This document shows, one piece after another, positions 38,525-53,402 of a stretch of 64,000 bases of DNA; the stretch's first letter is position 1; the number at the start of each line of letters is the position of its first letter. Location: assembly GCA_963920765.1 (NCBI GenBank), contig OY987242.1, positions 3,870,789 to 3,934,788 of the forward strand. Reading direction: 5' to 3'. The notes beneath the pieces are model-generated. The model searched no databases. It had not been told where the DNA came from and saw only the letters and a list, made by a program, of their open reading frames with translations. The position numbers and the translations under genes were made by a program. Origin of the DNA: Ulota crispa (lineage: Eukaryota > Streptophyta > Bryopsida > Orthotrichales > Orthotrichaceae).

Positions 38525-39859
38525 GGGAAAATTTTAAAAATACCCCTCAATTCTTTCAAAATGTCAAATATATCCCTATATTACTTGAAATATCAAAAAT
38601 ACCCCTGGCTTTATGTAGTAATATCAGTTATACCCCTAGTTAACTTTGAGAATATCATTAACCCCTGAGCGCCTAGGCTGATTTCACCAATATCAGGGTT
38701 TTTGGAAAATAGCAACTTTGATGCATTGTATCTTAGTCAATTGGATGATTCACAAAAACTAACCATTGAAAATAGTGGAGCACATACTTAGAAAAAGGCT
38801 TGCAAATTTCGGGAACAACAAACCGTGGGAGATGGGAGATTATAACATTTTGATCAAACAACATGTGATGACAAAATCTCATTTTTTGGTAGGTAATTGC
38901 TATTTGATAATTTTTACAAAATTATATAAGCCCTTGATTCATCTCAAATTTTATGAGCAGCAAGATTAGATGTAAATGCACACACTTGTAAATTATTGAA
39001 GATTGCACTTCTTTTTATGTCAAGTTTTAGGGCTTCAAATGGCCATTGCACGGAAAACAATAACCAGCATAGTTGGTGACGGTTGCTGTAATAAGAATCT
39101 AGAACATGCTTGAACCCTTGCCAACAACTTTCCCGCTACCACAAAGCTTACACAAAGAAGCTTGCAAGGGATATTGACCGGTTGCAGCTTGTAAAACACT
39201 ACTTGCCACCACGCCCATGTTGCCCTATACGGTGTTTCACCAAATCAAATCTCTTGCAACGCTTGTACAACAATTTGGCTTTCCTCACCATTACTCCATT
39301 GAGATGGACAACTTGAATGCCTTCATAATTGTAGTCTATAGCAAGACCAAAAAGTTAGATCCAACGCCTCAAAACAAGGCTTTAAATCAAGGGAGGCAAT
39401 ATATGGGGCGTTGTGGCACTCAAGGGTTAATACCCTTAGTTTTTTGTGCCTCTTTATTACAATTTTTTTTAAATATCAAAATGACAACAAAAATTACTAT
39501 GCAATCAATGCAATGGCTTTGACCAGAATAGACTTACATGCAAACACCCTATTTAGAGCTTAAAGAGCTTGCTTCCAAGATTTGGCTTGCTTTCAACTTA
39601 CATCTAGTTTTTGTAGTTTCTATTATCATCCAAGTATTTATAAAAACTTGCAAAAAGACGCACGAGAAAGTTAGGAATATATTTATAATTCAAAAAATAC
39701 AAGAGTATATTTGATGTTTCATAATAATTGAGGGTACCAAAGAATTAGAAGTATAATTGATATTACTACACAAAGCCACGGGTATTTTTGATATTTCAAA
39801 TAATATAGGGGCTTATTTGATATTTTGAAAGAATTGAGGGGTATTTTTGATATTTTTCC
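38525..39859. mobile_element. 1.3-kb element with repeated-block TIRs and 9-bp duplication
   Basis: Flanked by identical TAAATTAAA at 38516-38524 and 39860-39868. The ends are GGGAAAATTTTAAAAATACC and the inverse of GGAAAAATATCAAAAATACC. TIRs of at least 120 bp consist of AATATCAAAAATACCCCT-like blocks repeated about four times. A TTAA-flanked element (38658-39430) makes up most of the interior. A 9-bp duplication fits Mutator-like elements; 8-bp families are an alternative if one end base is misassigned. No transposase is recognised. Confidence 0.82.
38658..39430. mobile_element. TTAA-flanked element nested in the 38525-39859 element
   Basis: Starts TTAACCCCTGAGCGCCTAGG and ends with the inverse of TTAACCCTTGAGTGCCACAA, 14 of the first 16 bases agreeing. 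Outside it on each side the host TIR blocks continue. Two short open frames inside (39110-39316 and 39217-39522) overlap in different frames and show no recognised domain; they could be residual coding sequence. Confidence 0.6.
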
Positions 39860-39868
39860 TAAATTAAA

Positions 39869-42800
39869 GTAGATGACTGGAGTGAGTGTAAATTACAAAT
39901 GAATGGAACTCCAAGTTACCGGCTTATAAAATGCAGTGGAAATAAGGGCCGCTTTACACATAGAGGCCAGGCCAATTTGATATGTAAGAGTCCCAAAATC
40001 TTCATTTGTGATTGGATCAAAGGTTGAAATTGGCCCTAACCCCTTTATACCAAGAAGTCAAGCCAATTTTAAGCATCAAATGTTTTTTACCAAAAAGGTA
40101 ATTTCTAGCATAGCCCGAGTTTAATAAATTGAGTGCACCCAGAATGGGAGGCCAATTCTTGGCCTTGGAGCCAATGTCAAGTTTCATTTTTTTTTTAATC
40201 CATAAATTTTTTTTTTTTTAATCCATAAATTTTTTTTTTTTCTCAAATCAAATGCGTGGGGGTGTGGAAGGCGTGGGGGATTGTAGGAGGAGGGTCTTTC
40301 TTTTGCAAATCTCCAAGCAAATCTTTGATAGAAAAATTCATGAAATACAATAATGTCTCTCTAAGTAAGTATTATGCAAAACATTGTTGTCTTTAAGGTT
40401 TATGCGCGCAATCCTCAATTCCAAGAAAATTAGGAATTAGAAATTGGACCGGTGAGGTAACTCAAAGTTACAAACAAAGACCTTTGTAATGAACCACAAA
40501 ATTTGTAACAACTTAACCAAAAGAATCAAGATATAAACACTAAGATAAATATTGCATCAATTAAATATCAGGAACATAATAAATAAACAAAATTATAGTT
40601 ACATGCCAAAAAGTTCTTTAAAGACTATGAATCCAAATCTAATCAAAAATGCTTGATAGAGGCATGGAGCAGTCAACTTTTGCAGAATTTGAATGCAAGA
40701 GCTAAGTAACTCCATCATCATGCAAAAAATTATTGGCAAACCCAAATAAATCTCTAATAAATCCATGCTTCTTTCAAAACTAGGCTTGGAAATTTTGGAA
40801 ACTAGAAGGTTTTTAAAAGATCCGCAATGAGAAGATCATATCCAATTTTTACACCAACTACTTTGTGAATTGCTCAAATGCAAGTACCTTGATTCTGCAA
40901 TGAAAAACAACAAATTGAATTGATAAATAGACTAAACTCTATCAATAAAAATCTAAAAAGCATGAAAAATGTGAGGATTTTCCATGAATAATAAAAGCTA
41001 TCAAATCATCATATTTATTTGCAAACCGCTTGTGTTCATCATAATGCTGGTTTATGATAAAAGATGATTTGTAAAAAAAATTCATATACATGTGCAAACG
41101 ATGATCTATAGTGAGGAAACACTATTTGGATACGTTCTACAAGACTAAATGATGATAATTTGCAGCATCACAAAGGGCATAATTTGACATTTTTCTTTGA
41201 TGTGATTTTGCCATTGAACGTTTTTCAAAAAATCCTCAATTAAAGAATGTGTGTTTGGGATATCCACTTCTTAGCAATTGTTCTAAGACATATTTTGGTT
41301 TTTTTTCACTCATTGTTCCACAACAAGGGAGGCCTACTTTTTAACTTTTTAAATGGTTTTTTTTTACTAGCTCTAGCCTTTGGCTTGCCAAATCTTAGTG
41401 AAAGCTGTCTGCATTGCAACAATCAAGATAACGTTTTTTGCACTATGATTCAACATTTGCATTGTTTAAGTTTTGACGTATTGGTACCTAACACATCTTG
41501 AACAGAAGTACTATGCATTTTAAATAATACCCCCACTAGATTTCAATGCCAAATTCAAGATGCAAAATTTGATGTAGAACTAGTGGGCCCTAGACAAACG
41601 AGAAAGATGTCGATAGTTTGCATGATAAATCCAAATAGTAGTAACGTGAATACGCCCTTAAAATTCATAATAAGCATAACATTTGGTTATGTTTAAATCT
41701 ACTATCTTCAAGGTTTGCCATTACTTTTAGACTCACGTCTTTGCATCTTGCTACTTTTGGATTCATTTTCATCTAAAATGTAAAGAAGTGTGTATGTACA
41801 TTTTTGTTACATTTTCTTTCATAACTTCGGATGCTATGTATGTAATATATCTGCTCATGATACTAAAAAAATTGGTAGAATTGTCATTTATCTCAAGTTT
41901 ATGGCTTTATATATGGGGCTTTGGATTTTGGGATGAATGAAACAAAACCTAATTTATACCCAAGGTATATGAGTCCAAACTTCTTTTAAATTTGAAATGT
42001 GTTAATTGAACATTTTATCAATGGTTTTTTCTCAAATTGTTTCAAGATTCTATGAGTTATTTGATTGTACTATATGCCTTTATTTTGTCATTAAAATACA
42101 TATATAACTTATAAAAATTATAAGTATAATAATAAACAACCTTAAAGTATGTACGACAAAAATATTTAAGTAAAAAAATAATATTTAAACATGAAGCTAT
42201 ATACATATTTATATCATGCTAAACTAGTCTCTTTGCATGCTCATAGGTGCTCAATCAGTTCATCACAAAGACCATAATACAAGACAAAATCTTCCAACTC
42301 AACAGTAGATGACAATAACTCATCATACTCTATTCTAGAAAAATACAAAATTGCATTCAATTTTTTGAATTGAGAGATGCAATTGTTAGCACTTGATCAT
42401 ATAAATAATTAAAGACAAAAAAAAAACATATTCATTAAAATGGGAGAATGATAGCCTCTCAAAATAATACCATCTATTTATGGACTTTTAAAATTAATAA
42501 ATATTATCAAAATTTTCAAGCATTATACTAGAATATCATTAATTGCTATTTGCAATATTCATTAAAATGAGAGTTTAATATCATTTATGGCATTTGAATT
42601 GAGTATTGTTCAGGGTAATGATATTGATTTTTCATATAAATGAAAAATGTGTCTTCTTTTGGACACCATGTTATGAGTTGAATGGTTGATTGGAAGAAGC
42701 TATTCATATCACTTAAATGGTCTGAGTTTGATTTCCTTTGAATTAGTTTGAGCATCTATGTGATATACATAATTTGGTGATGCTCAGTGAATTTTGTATG

Positions 42801-45800
42801 CAGGAAATTTGAAACAATCAACCAACTTCATTTTAAAAAATTGTCACAAGTATGTAATGCATTAACAACTCAAAAAATGATCTTATCTTCTACTAATTTT
42901 TGATTATTGTTATAAAATCTAGAATCAAACTTACATAGTCAAATAAATTGAAAGTAATAAATGAATACCACAAGAACAAAATTAGAATATTAAAAAAGCA
43001 CATATTGATAAAAACATAATATTGTTTGTTTTGCAAAGCAAATATACATTTGATTTGTATTTTTCATAACAAATATTTAAAATCAAATCAAATCATATTT
43101 GTACATGTCATTTTTTAAACGATGCGCTATATAAAATTGCTAGCACTTCTAATTAAATATTTCTATGAAAATCAAACTCAACAACAACTACATAAATATA
43201 CTTCAACCATACAAAAAAACCTCTATCTTTCTTATATATCAATTAAAATTATATGAAATTAGACTTCCATTTATAGCATCAATTTGTGCGGATAAAATTT
43301 TCAAAATACAATCAATAGTATCTTTTTAAAATTATATTTCTAAGATGTCTTAACAAGTATTTTTTTCTAAAATCAGATTTTGAATCTCATCCACTCTCCA
43401 ACACAATTTTTTAACATGGTTCCATCTAGTATAATATTTTTGAACATTCATCTTTTGTACTGTAAGACACAAGCACTTAATCAACACACAAGTAAGATGC
43501 TATGGGTTAATGAAATGATTTGATAGAGTTTTAACAATCCACATAAGGCTGATATCATTGTTTATTTATCGAATTGCAAAAAAACAATTTAAATAAACAT
43601 TGCGTACCATACGGAATGACTAATATAAGAGATTGCATAGTGTGCCTTCATGAGTTTCATTTTTAGCAAATTATTCATAAATCTTACCATCTTCAAGTAT
43701 TTGGTTCCTTAAACAACGTTTCCAAACGAGTAGAATGTTAGAAGCCATTATTCAACAAAGTACACAATTTAATTGGTTTTTGCAAGTTTATTGTTACTAC
43801 TTGTTGGAAGAATATCAAATGGTTGTGGCGCCGCCAATACTCCATGTTGGTGTCTTCATTGTACAATACTTCCTAATAAATGAAAAATTTTAATAACCTT
43901 TTGAAAATATCTTCCACGCTATGTATGGTAAGATGGACAACAAGCAACGGCACACTATGTAATTTTAGGCTCCGACCATCAAAATCTTAACGCCATAATT
44001 TTATTTTATCATTTTCTTTCAGAAATCAATCATTACAAGTACAATACTTCTTGTATTCTATGACAAGATCATTAAAAAAGTCAACTAAAATTTGAATTAT
44101 TAGGCCTTGATATGGTGAACAAGTACTTCATCTATTTTCAAAATACAATACTTAATGAAGGTTTTGAAATTCGGCACGTCTTTAATATGATGTTGAATTG
44201 TTAATATATAATAAACACCCACAAAATGCCTCATGTTATATGAAATAGTTAAAAAATTATCTTTTCTCAATTGCATATTCTATTTTCTAAATAAAACATT
44301 AATGCCATTGTGTGCGTGCTTTACTAACATAAAATCCAAATATATCTTCCAAAAGATTTTTTACCAAAATGAAAGAAATAAAAAAATATAACAATTTATT
44401 TTTGTTGTATCTAGTGACGATACTCATTTGAACATTTAAAACTAGAGATAAAAAATTGCCCAAAATTGAGATTGTTGAATTTAGATGTAAAAACGTTTTG
44501 CAAATATCTTTGGCTTCTAATATAGCTTGAAAAAGAAATTTACAAACAATTTCTTTGGGAAATATTTTTGAGGCTATTGAAATCATGCAAAGCACTCACA
44601 CTTTGTTGCGTCTGCCGAGAGTGATACTATTATTACTTTTAATTCCATTAAATTCTTTCTCATTTGTTTTTCTTTAAAATAATTCTAATTTTTGTCCGAA
44701 ATCTTAAAATACATTTAAATTAGTTTAGGCTACGCTTTAGAGACTTTGAAATACACTTGTCCAAAAATTTCATTTTTTGATTTAGTTACAAGAGTTTTTA
44801 ACAGATTTAATTTATTCCATTGAAAGATTTGTCAACGAGTTAGACAATTTATCTGTCTTGCTGCTGTGGAAGCTATTTCTTGTCAATCAAATTTGTTTAG
44901 CAAATGATCCTACTGTGTAATTTAAATCATGAAAAAAGCTATTAAGACCATAATGCGCAAATTGAACGTCAGCATGTCTATGAACAATCATATCCGTTAC
45001 TGACATTGTCAACTTAAAGAGTCCGTTAAGTTACTTGCTTTTGTGTAAAAATGTTTGAAAAATTATTTCTACATAATTTATTTTATTGCGCATGATTTTT
45101 AATACTTTGTGAAGATATGCAGTAGATCAATATCAATTTTAATAATATGGATCAAAATATGACCAACCTATATCCAAGTGCTTGTTCAAAACTTTAGTTT
45201 CTTTTTGTTTCAATTGAATACTATCGATCTTTTGAAGATTTTGCAAATGATCAAACTTTGAACAGCAAGTAAAATTTTCTTTTACTTTTTGTATTAAAAT
45301 GTGAAATTCTTTTTTTTCTAATGTTGCTAATATTTAAAAGCAAAATATTTTTCAACCCAAATACAATATTTACTATAGCAATCTTAAGTATGATGTTCAT
45401 TTATTTAAATGTTGTCCCTAAAATCCTTAAATAACATTCTTTCCAAAAATTGTTGTACAACTTTTCAAAAACATAACTTCTGCAAATTTGTCTAGCTGTT
45501 TGCATCATTGCCCGTCCTGTGCTAGAGCATAAATATCAATTCCTGCTGTGCGTGAGTCCATGGAGCTTTGGATCTTGTACGCGGCGGACTGTAGTACAGA
45601 AGAGTATATAGCAACGATCATATCCATGCCTTTTTTTTTGAGCAAGTTTTGTTGTCACGTTAAACTATTGAAGCTGCTCAGTGACGTGCTCTTACTGCTT
45701 ATCCATCAATGTTTTATGTGCAACTACTTTTTTCACCTTGTGCTCTTGCAAATTAAAGATAAATACCAAGTATGTTGTGCAATTGACAATCTCCTCAATG

Positions 45801-48800
45801 ACCGCAAAGTCACCGACCTCTTTGTGTACTGGCTCAAAGATCGTAAGAGAATGATGGATTTTGTTGTAAAACTATTTGTTCTTCTTGTGGTATTTCAAGT
45901 TTTACACAAAATTAAAAATGCAGAACCATATATGCATACGCAAAAAAATGAAAAACATGAAAAATTAATATATTAGAGAAAAAATGGTTTAAAAACATTA
46001 AAAATTGAGATTGAAGAAACTTTTTGCCTGTAGAGTAATGAATCAATTGGCAAAAGTTTGTTTCATATTTATCATGATCAAGCGCTGGCGATGACATTCC
46101 AATATCTGATAACGCGCTTGTACCGCCGTCTTCTGCAAGTCAAGACTGGGGACCAAACCAATCTCATAAATAAAGACAGCTACACTAATAAATAACATCT
46201 AAAGCAGCGCTGCACGTTGTCCTGATGGAGATCCTTCCATTGTGTAGACACCCGTTATTTATTTATGTTTGTGTTGATTTCAATAAATCAATAGTCGAGG
46301 CAAAAGAAATGGTTGTGGTGTGAATCATGGTTTGATGACAGCACAATGGCCATATATTCCAGTGCGCTGTGTTGTCTTGTTACATGCACAGCTTATGGAG
46401 GTAGGTAGCAGGTTGGCTGGGTCAATTTTCTGCATCACTAGCTGCCAAGTCGTAGGCTGCCATCATCGCTCGATAAGTCCGATGAGTACAAACCTAGACT
46501 GACAAGCAATCAGAGACAACCGCTTCTCCAGTCAATCAAGTCCACGATTTGGCAACTGAAAACAAGCGTTTGACGCTATTATATGCTCGCAAGGGCACGT
46601 GATTACTTTACAGTGGTGTTTATTTTGTAATTGAATCATTTTTATATATTTATTTAGATGTTTTGGAAGGCTTAAATATTTTGCCTCTGTTTGAATAAAA
46701 AATACTAAAAATTTAGAAGTGAATGGGAAAGGTGTAAAAGGAAAAGCAATTTGGCATTTACGATTGGGTTAAAATGAAGAAAGGCATGAGCTGATGTGCC
46801 CCATCTCCTTACCTTGGATAGAGTTGAAATTAAAGAGGAGTAATTTCTTAGTATGTTGGAAATTAGTATATAAGTGTTGGTTGGTAGAGAAAAGAAATCA
46901 TGAAATTTTGAGGTATGAATTTTTTTTGTGTATACATGATTTTGAATTGAAATTAAAATTGGTTGTTTCTTCTGTGATTACCTTTCCAAAATGAGTTTAC
47001 AAGTTTAATTTGGAATTGTGATGCAAAAGTTATGAGTATTTAAATTTTGAAGTTAAAAAATCAAACTATGAAGAAAGGCTGAGACTACAACAAGTCATAG
47101 CTTATGATCTGTATATCATTTAACAACAATAATTAGAGAGAGTGTTTATTTTAGTCTTAGTTTTTTTAAAAATTCTTAAATTTAAAATTTGGAGATTGAA
47201 GGAAAAAGTTATGGAGGTGTGAAGGATTGGAGGTGGCTGTCCTTTTGTTGGAAGAAGGCCAAAACTTTGAAAAGCTACAACTTTTGGATACCATGAAATT
47301 TTCTTTTCAAATCTTTAAAATTGATAGTTTGTTATCATAGCTTTCCGAATTGTTGTTGGTCTTTGCATTTGAAGTCTTACTAAAGAAGTTATAGTATGTA
47401 GAAATTAGGGATTTTGGTACTCTCTAAAAAATTGAGATTCACACTTTGATTGATTAAGACTTTTCGATATAGTTTTATTTTGAAGTGAAATTTTTAGGAG
47501 TTGTAGCTAGTAATACCATCTTTTCATATTGATATTACGTTTTTATGAGTGATATGTGTAACAAAAGTTATAGAGGTTTATAGAGGCAGGATTTAGTTTA
47601 CAAGGAAGAAGAAGAGCCTCTTGTTTGAACCCGCATAACTTTTTGACAGTAGCTTAGATTGGGTTGAAATTTTGAAAAATGTTAAAAGATTAGAAGAGCT
47701 TTCCAAAATGCTATTACACTTAGCATTTAGATCTTTGAATCATCTGTGGCATTAGATAGAACGTTGCAATTTTTTTTGAACTTATTATTTGTGATTTTTC
47801 TCATTGTTTTTTTTAAAACACAAAGACTTGAAGACATGAAAACTTAAAAAACTGAAGATACGATGACTTTAAAAAAAATATTTTGGGTTTATATTTAATG
47901 TGTGTATATGATGTAGCTTTGTTATTCCTAGCCGATTTTGAAAGTTTGTTTGTCAATTTATTTCCATTCTATTTTGTAAACTTTGTTGCGAGCAGTTTAG
48001 GTTAAACCAAACTTAATCCCATTTATTGTCGTGGTAAAAAAGTGAAATTGATCATCCACATGGTCAAAACTTGTTCTGTTCTCATGATCTGGAATTTTAG
48101 CCAGCAGACCGTGAATTTAATTTTAGGATCCCATCATATGGACGGCAGCCTATGTTTACTATTCCGATCTATCCATCTCGTATCCAATGGGCTTTTATCC
48201 CTACTTTGACCCTTATACTTTTAGAGCCAGCCATAGGATAGGTCAACAGAAAATTAAATACTGAAGATTTGAAGAATGAAGATCAAGACCGACAACAATT
48301 CTCAGTCAGCGAACCACAATCGCAGCGAAACATCCTGCATGTTCCTACGGCGCACTCCTCTGAACCCGACAATGTAGTCCGGCATGCTCAAAAATAGTCC
48401 ATGTCATAACATAACATACATTTAAAAATAACAGTAACCTACAAAATATGTTCTTTAATTTTTTGCATTCTTAAATTGACACATGATTGAGCAAATCTTT
48501 CATTTCTAACAAACACTTGAAAAATGTAAAATGTAGACTTTAAAGCTCTTGAAATGAACCTTGAAGCTGTCTTGTACACACGGATTTCTTAAACATTAAT
48601 CACGGTCCTTCATTGATAGATACGGCAACTTGCCAATAAACATCTAACTTTATGTAGTATTGAAATTTGAAAGTCGTTTTTTTGTATATATACGTTCTCA
48701 AATTATTCGGTTCTTTTCTCTCAAAATTGGTTCTACACAGTTGTCAAAACAACAAACATTTTTAGAAATAATAGAAAATTCAAACCACATGATATCTATA

Positions 48801-51614
48801 TTTATTATTGCATTGATTTTATTTAAGAATAAATGAAAATGCAAACTATATTTTCAAACCTAAAGAGTATAAAATATCCAAAAAAAAATTCCAATTTAAA
48901 AAATAATATTATTATTATCATAAATTAAATGTTATTATTATTATTATTTTTAAAATATTTATGTTTAAATGTATGTTATATATGAATTTTAATCATAAAT
49001 GATTATTGTGATTTTTGTAGTTGCATTGAAAATAGATGATTTGGATATTGCCCAATGTACGAGTCATTAAACTTCAAAAATAAGAAAAAACTTATATTAT
49101 GCTAAAAACATCTTTAAAATCATGAATATTCCAAGCAACAACTTTTTGTTGTTGTAATACAAGAAAATTTTATAAGAATAAATTTCAAATGATTATCAAG
49201 GAGTAATATTTTCTAAGCATAAAACTTATATTAAAAAATACAATTATTACTAACTTTTTGCGCGTACTTAATTTTTTCATTGTATTAGATTTTACAAAAT
49301 CATTCACATCCACCTTATTGTTTATGTCATTTAAATGCGTAAAATAGATTTTTAATTTAAGAGCCCAAAACAAGTCTATCTTGTTTAAATATTTGGAATT
49401 TTTTAAAAATAAATCAAATTCTTCTACTATTGGTTCTAAATTATAAATTTTCTCATTTTCAATATAAAAGTTCATGAGCCAAATCGTTTACTATAAAGAG
49501 ATCTGCAATCAAAAAGTCAACAACGTTTTAAGACTTGAAATAAAATGATTTTGATGAACTCTAATATAGTAGAAAACATGTTTATCTTTTGTGAATGGGG
49601 TTTTTTTTCTTTATTAGAAATCAAACCCTCATTTTTCTTCATTTTTCTTTTCATCAAAATAAAGTATTAAAAAAATTACTTATTAAAAAATGCATAACCA
49701 TTTGGTTTCCAATAGAAAAACCAATAGTTTTGTTTATTTACTTTAATTACATTGGTAGTTTCTGTTAATACAATACGTTGACTTTTTTGTGTTACGTTAA
49801 AATTATTTTATCTTTATTTTAAAAACACAATAGATAGTATTCATTTTTCAGCTTATTTTTTTAAATAAGATTTTAAGCTAACATAGTTAATGAAACAATC
49901 TAGGTTCACAAACCTAATGAAGAAATTAAACTAAAAAAATATTATATATTAAAGTATTTGTAACTCAAATAGATTACAAATTTATAGTGAATTCAATAAA
50001 TTATATTAGAACAATCTACAACAAGTTTTTTTTCTGTATAAAATAATTTTAAGTTTTGGAAAAAAAATACTAATTTTTGTTGTTTATATTTTCAAATAAT
50101 AAGAAGCATCAAGATTAAAATCTGTAGAAAAACAAAACTTTTTAAAATCATATGTGACTTCTACAGTGAAAAATGTAAAATATTTGATGTCCATGTATTG
50201 GGTACATATTGTGAAGAAATTATGCATTTAGAAAAATTAAAAGAAAATAAAAAATACATTCAAACTTCATTTTTATAAAAACAAAAACCTGAAATTTAAT
50301 ATCTTATAAGTACAAAATTAATAATATAAAGTTCAAAAGGAAGTCAACATTATTTTTTTCAATAATAGGAGTAATATTGTTCTAAAAGCATTAATAAAAT
50401 CATTAAGTGCATTGAGACATGCGGAATGTCAATTTAGATATTTTAATATGGAATGCATCATACACAAAATTATATACACAATTGATTTTCTTATAAAAAA
50501 ACTATAGATGACATATATAACTTGTTTTGTGAGAACAAATAAAATAAATATATTGTCATATTATTATTTTTATCAAGTGCAATAAATATCTTATGCTTTA
50601 GCAGCTCGTTGTATGTTATGTTATAATTTTTACGCAGATGCAACCGACAAGCACTGCAAAATTAGCGAGACTATTGTCATTGAATAACTGAAAATATTAT
50701 ATTCTTAATTCAAGTTCAACTTAAAGCTCATTTTTTTCATGATACAACCTACTCGCTCAAATTTCAAAAACAACATGCTATCAATTCTAATATGGGTTTT
50801 TGGACATGTTTGGAATCCTCAACTATATGCATTACAAGTGGAAGAATTGCATAGTGGGTGGAGAAAAGATTTTGTAAACAAAAAAAGAATGAAATTCACC
50901 ATTTTAAAAGCAAAGGTTGATGAAGATTTGCACATTTGGCACATTTTTTTTGTTTTCCTGAATAAAATCTATGATTTAAATATTTTGTCTTATTTATTTT
51001 ATTCCAAACTTGTTTAGTAGCGAAGCCCAAATTATAGCATTTGTAGTAAATGCTTATAAGCATAATTGATATTATTTTTTTATAAATAGAATTTACTAAA
51101 TTTGGTCTTGTTTTATATAAAGCATCTATGTGTTCACAAATAAAAAATGATGTATTTTACATATAGATAAAGAACATGCTATAAAAATTTAGTATAGTGT
51201 TTTAAGGTTCTAAAGCCCAGGTTTGCTATTATTCAAAATCATAATCATTAGTAAAATATGGATTTTATTGTAAATATTAAGCTTACATGATGTATTTTTC
51301 ATAATATAATATTAAAAAATGGAAGACATGTAGAAAGATTAAATGATATATTAGAAGATTTAGAAGCAAATATTAAGCCTTTGAGAAAACTGTTGTATGA
51401 TTCATTACTGATAGATTGTGTCATTATTTCGAATGAAATTTTTAACTTTGAAATATAATAGATGTAGGTAACTCTGCCTTGCAAAACATAAAGACTCAAA
51501 ATTATACAGCATCTACTACTACAATTCTCAATTTCAAAATAAATATTGAAATTGGTAAATAAGTTTTGTTGCAATTATCATCCTTCTAAACATTAGCCTG
51601 AATTTCACCTCTTA

Positions 51615-51656
<42 letters not shown>

Positions 51657-53402
51657 GTATATGTATATATATGTATATACATATATGACAGTTGACTTTG
51701 TTTTCTAATTTTTAATTCAAATCTTGAATTTACAATCTTTGAACAAATCTATATGTGAAATAAGCAACTTATTGTTAATTAAGTTCAATATTTAAATATC
51801 ATTATAAAATAATGTTAATAAGGCTTAATAATTAAATTTCTATTTGCATAATTCAATTTGGATGATTTTATATGTTTTAATGATTAGTTCTTTAAATTTA
51901 AAATTAGTATAAATTTTAATGAAATACTGGAGTTTTGCATAATTTAATAATTAATAATCATTTTATTTTGTCTATTGCAGTCATGGACACAACAAAAAAG
52001 TTAATGCATTGACAACAAATAATTTGTATTTGTAATCAAGTAAAATTCATCAATTACTATTTTATACAAACAACTGTCATACTTTTGTTGATTTCATTAA
52101 TATATACATATAATATACTCTTTTATGATTTTAATTAGTTCATACATTTTTATTTATGCAAAAATAATTTAAATATTCACCACAAGACCTAGTTTTGTCC
52201 TACCACAAGTCTTGATTTTTTTTATTACATATAGGTTTTAAACTAAATTAAATTTTTTTGCAAATTTTTTTGAAGTAATCTATCTTCTTTTTAATTTAAT
52301 AGAAAAACTTGATTAATATTTGTTTTTAGTATAAAAAATTTATTTTTAAAATTAATTGATCAAAAATTTGAATTTAGGGTTCAAATTCTAAAAGTTTAAT
52401 TAATTTATAGAAAAAGTTTTATCTTTGAAGCTAGGTTAAAAAATTTGCAAATACTTTAATTGCTGTAATTTTGGTTTGACTTATTGTGAATAATTAGTAT
52501 TTATGTTTTATGATTTAGAATTTAATAATTATTTAATAGCATTTTATTTGTTTGATTTCAAAAATGCGTGTTAATGCCCATGTATACAAAAGAAGAAAAC
52601 AATTATGAATTTACATTGTAAAGATGACCTATAATAGCATGTGGTGAGACATTTGGTATTGTTGTAACTTGTAAATAATATCAATTACTTTAAAATACTA
52701 TTGAAATAACTATGTTGTTTTAATTTTTGAAAAAATAACCCAAAATTTATATACAACAAAAATTATTTTGTTTTATGTTATTATGATTTTATTAGAATTG
52801 GAAATAAAAACTTAATAATGATAGTGAGTACAATGCTCAATATTTGGTTCATTGATTTTATTGGGTTTTTTTCACCATCATCTGTACAAGAACTAATCTT
52901 CAACTACATGTTTTGAAATGTATGAAATGACCAATTGTTGTTTTTTAAATTAGTAATTTATACAAATTACACCATTTTTTTTGAAGATACTAGATTGTAC
53001 AAAACACGCTTGTATCATACTCAGGCATAGAGCTTAAATAATTGATTGTAATGATCTTTTAGATGGTACATTTGAGTTTATAGTTTGGAACATAGAATTT
53101 AGGTCTTTGAGAAAAGGGAGGGAACAATTTATGACTTGTCACAGTTTTTTTTGAATTTTGAATTTTATTCTTAAATTTACATGTACACAATTTATTTGAA
53201 TTAAATTCTATTTTAAACTTATACAAAAAATAATTAGCTTCACTTTGAAATTCAAATTGTTTTTAACTCAATGTTTATCAAAGAATTTTACAAAAAACAC
53301 TATAGTATTTAATGTGGTATTTTTAATAAATTAATTGTAAAAGTTGTGCAAGTATTTGAAATTCTTATATGGCATGCCATGTTGTAGTCAAGCATAATTT
53401 AT
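39869..53402. other. AT-rich gene desert, left part
   Basis: About 13.5 kb with no gene I can support. Composition is strongly AT-rich with many poly-A/T runs, for example a duplicated poly-T block with AATCCATAAA at 40185-40245. Slightly GC-richer islands occur at about 45.5-45.85, 46.1-46.6 and 48.1-48.4 kb. An open frame at 45548-45976 (142 codons) crosses the first island but has no recognised domain. A minus-strand frame at 44299-44595 (98 codons) is similarly unassigned. These may be remnants of coding elements or old genes. Confidence 0.4.
51616..51690. repeat. (AT)n microsatellite
   Basis: About 17 uninterrupted AT dinucleotides followed by interrupted GTATAT units. Confidence 0.95.

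Noticed and set aside
45548-45976. 142-codon open frame in a GC-richer island
   Set aside because: Hydrophobic, low-complexity translation without a domain; kept as a lead but not called a gene.
46440-46520. CCGATGAGTAC-like sequence suggesting a hammerhead ribozyme
   Set aside because: The core CUGAUGA is not exact and the required GAAA and flanking stems are not found.
39869-53402. Search for LTR, reverse-transcriptase or virus-like element remains
   Set aside because: No long direct repeats bounding a unit, no polymerase or integrase motifs, and no capsid-like stretches were recognised by eye.
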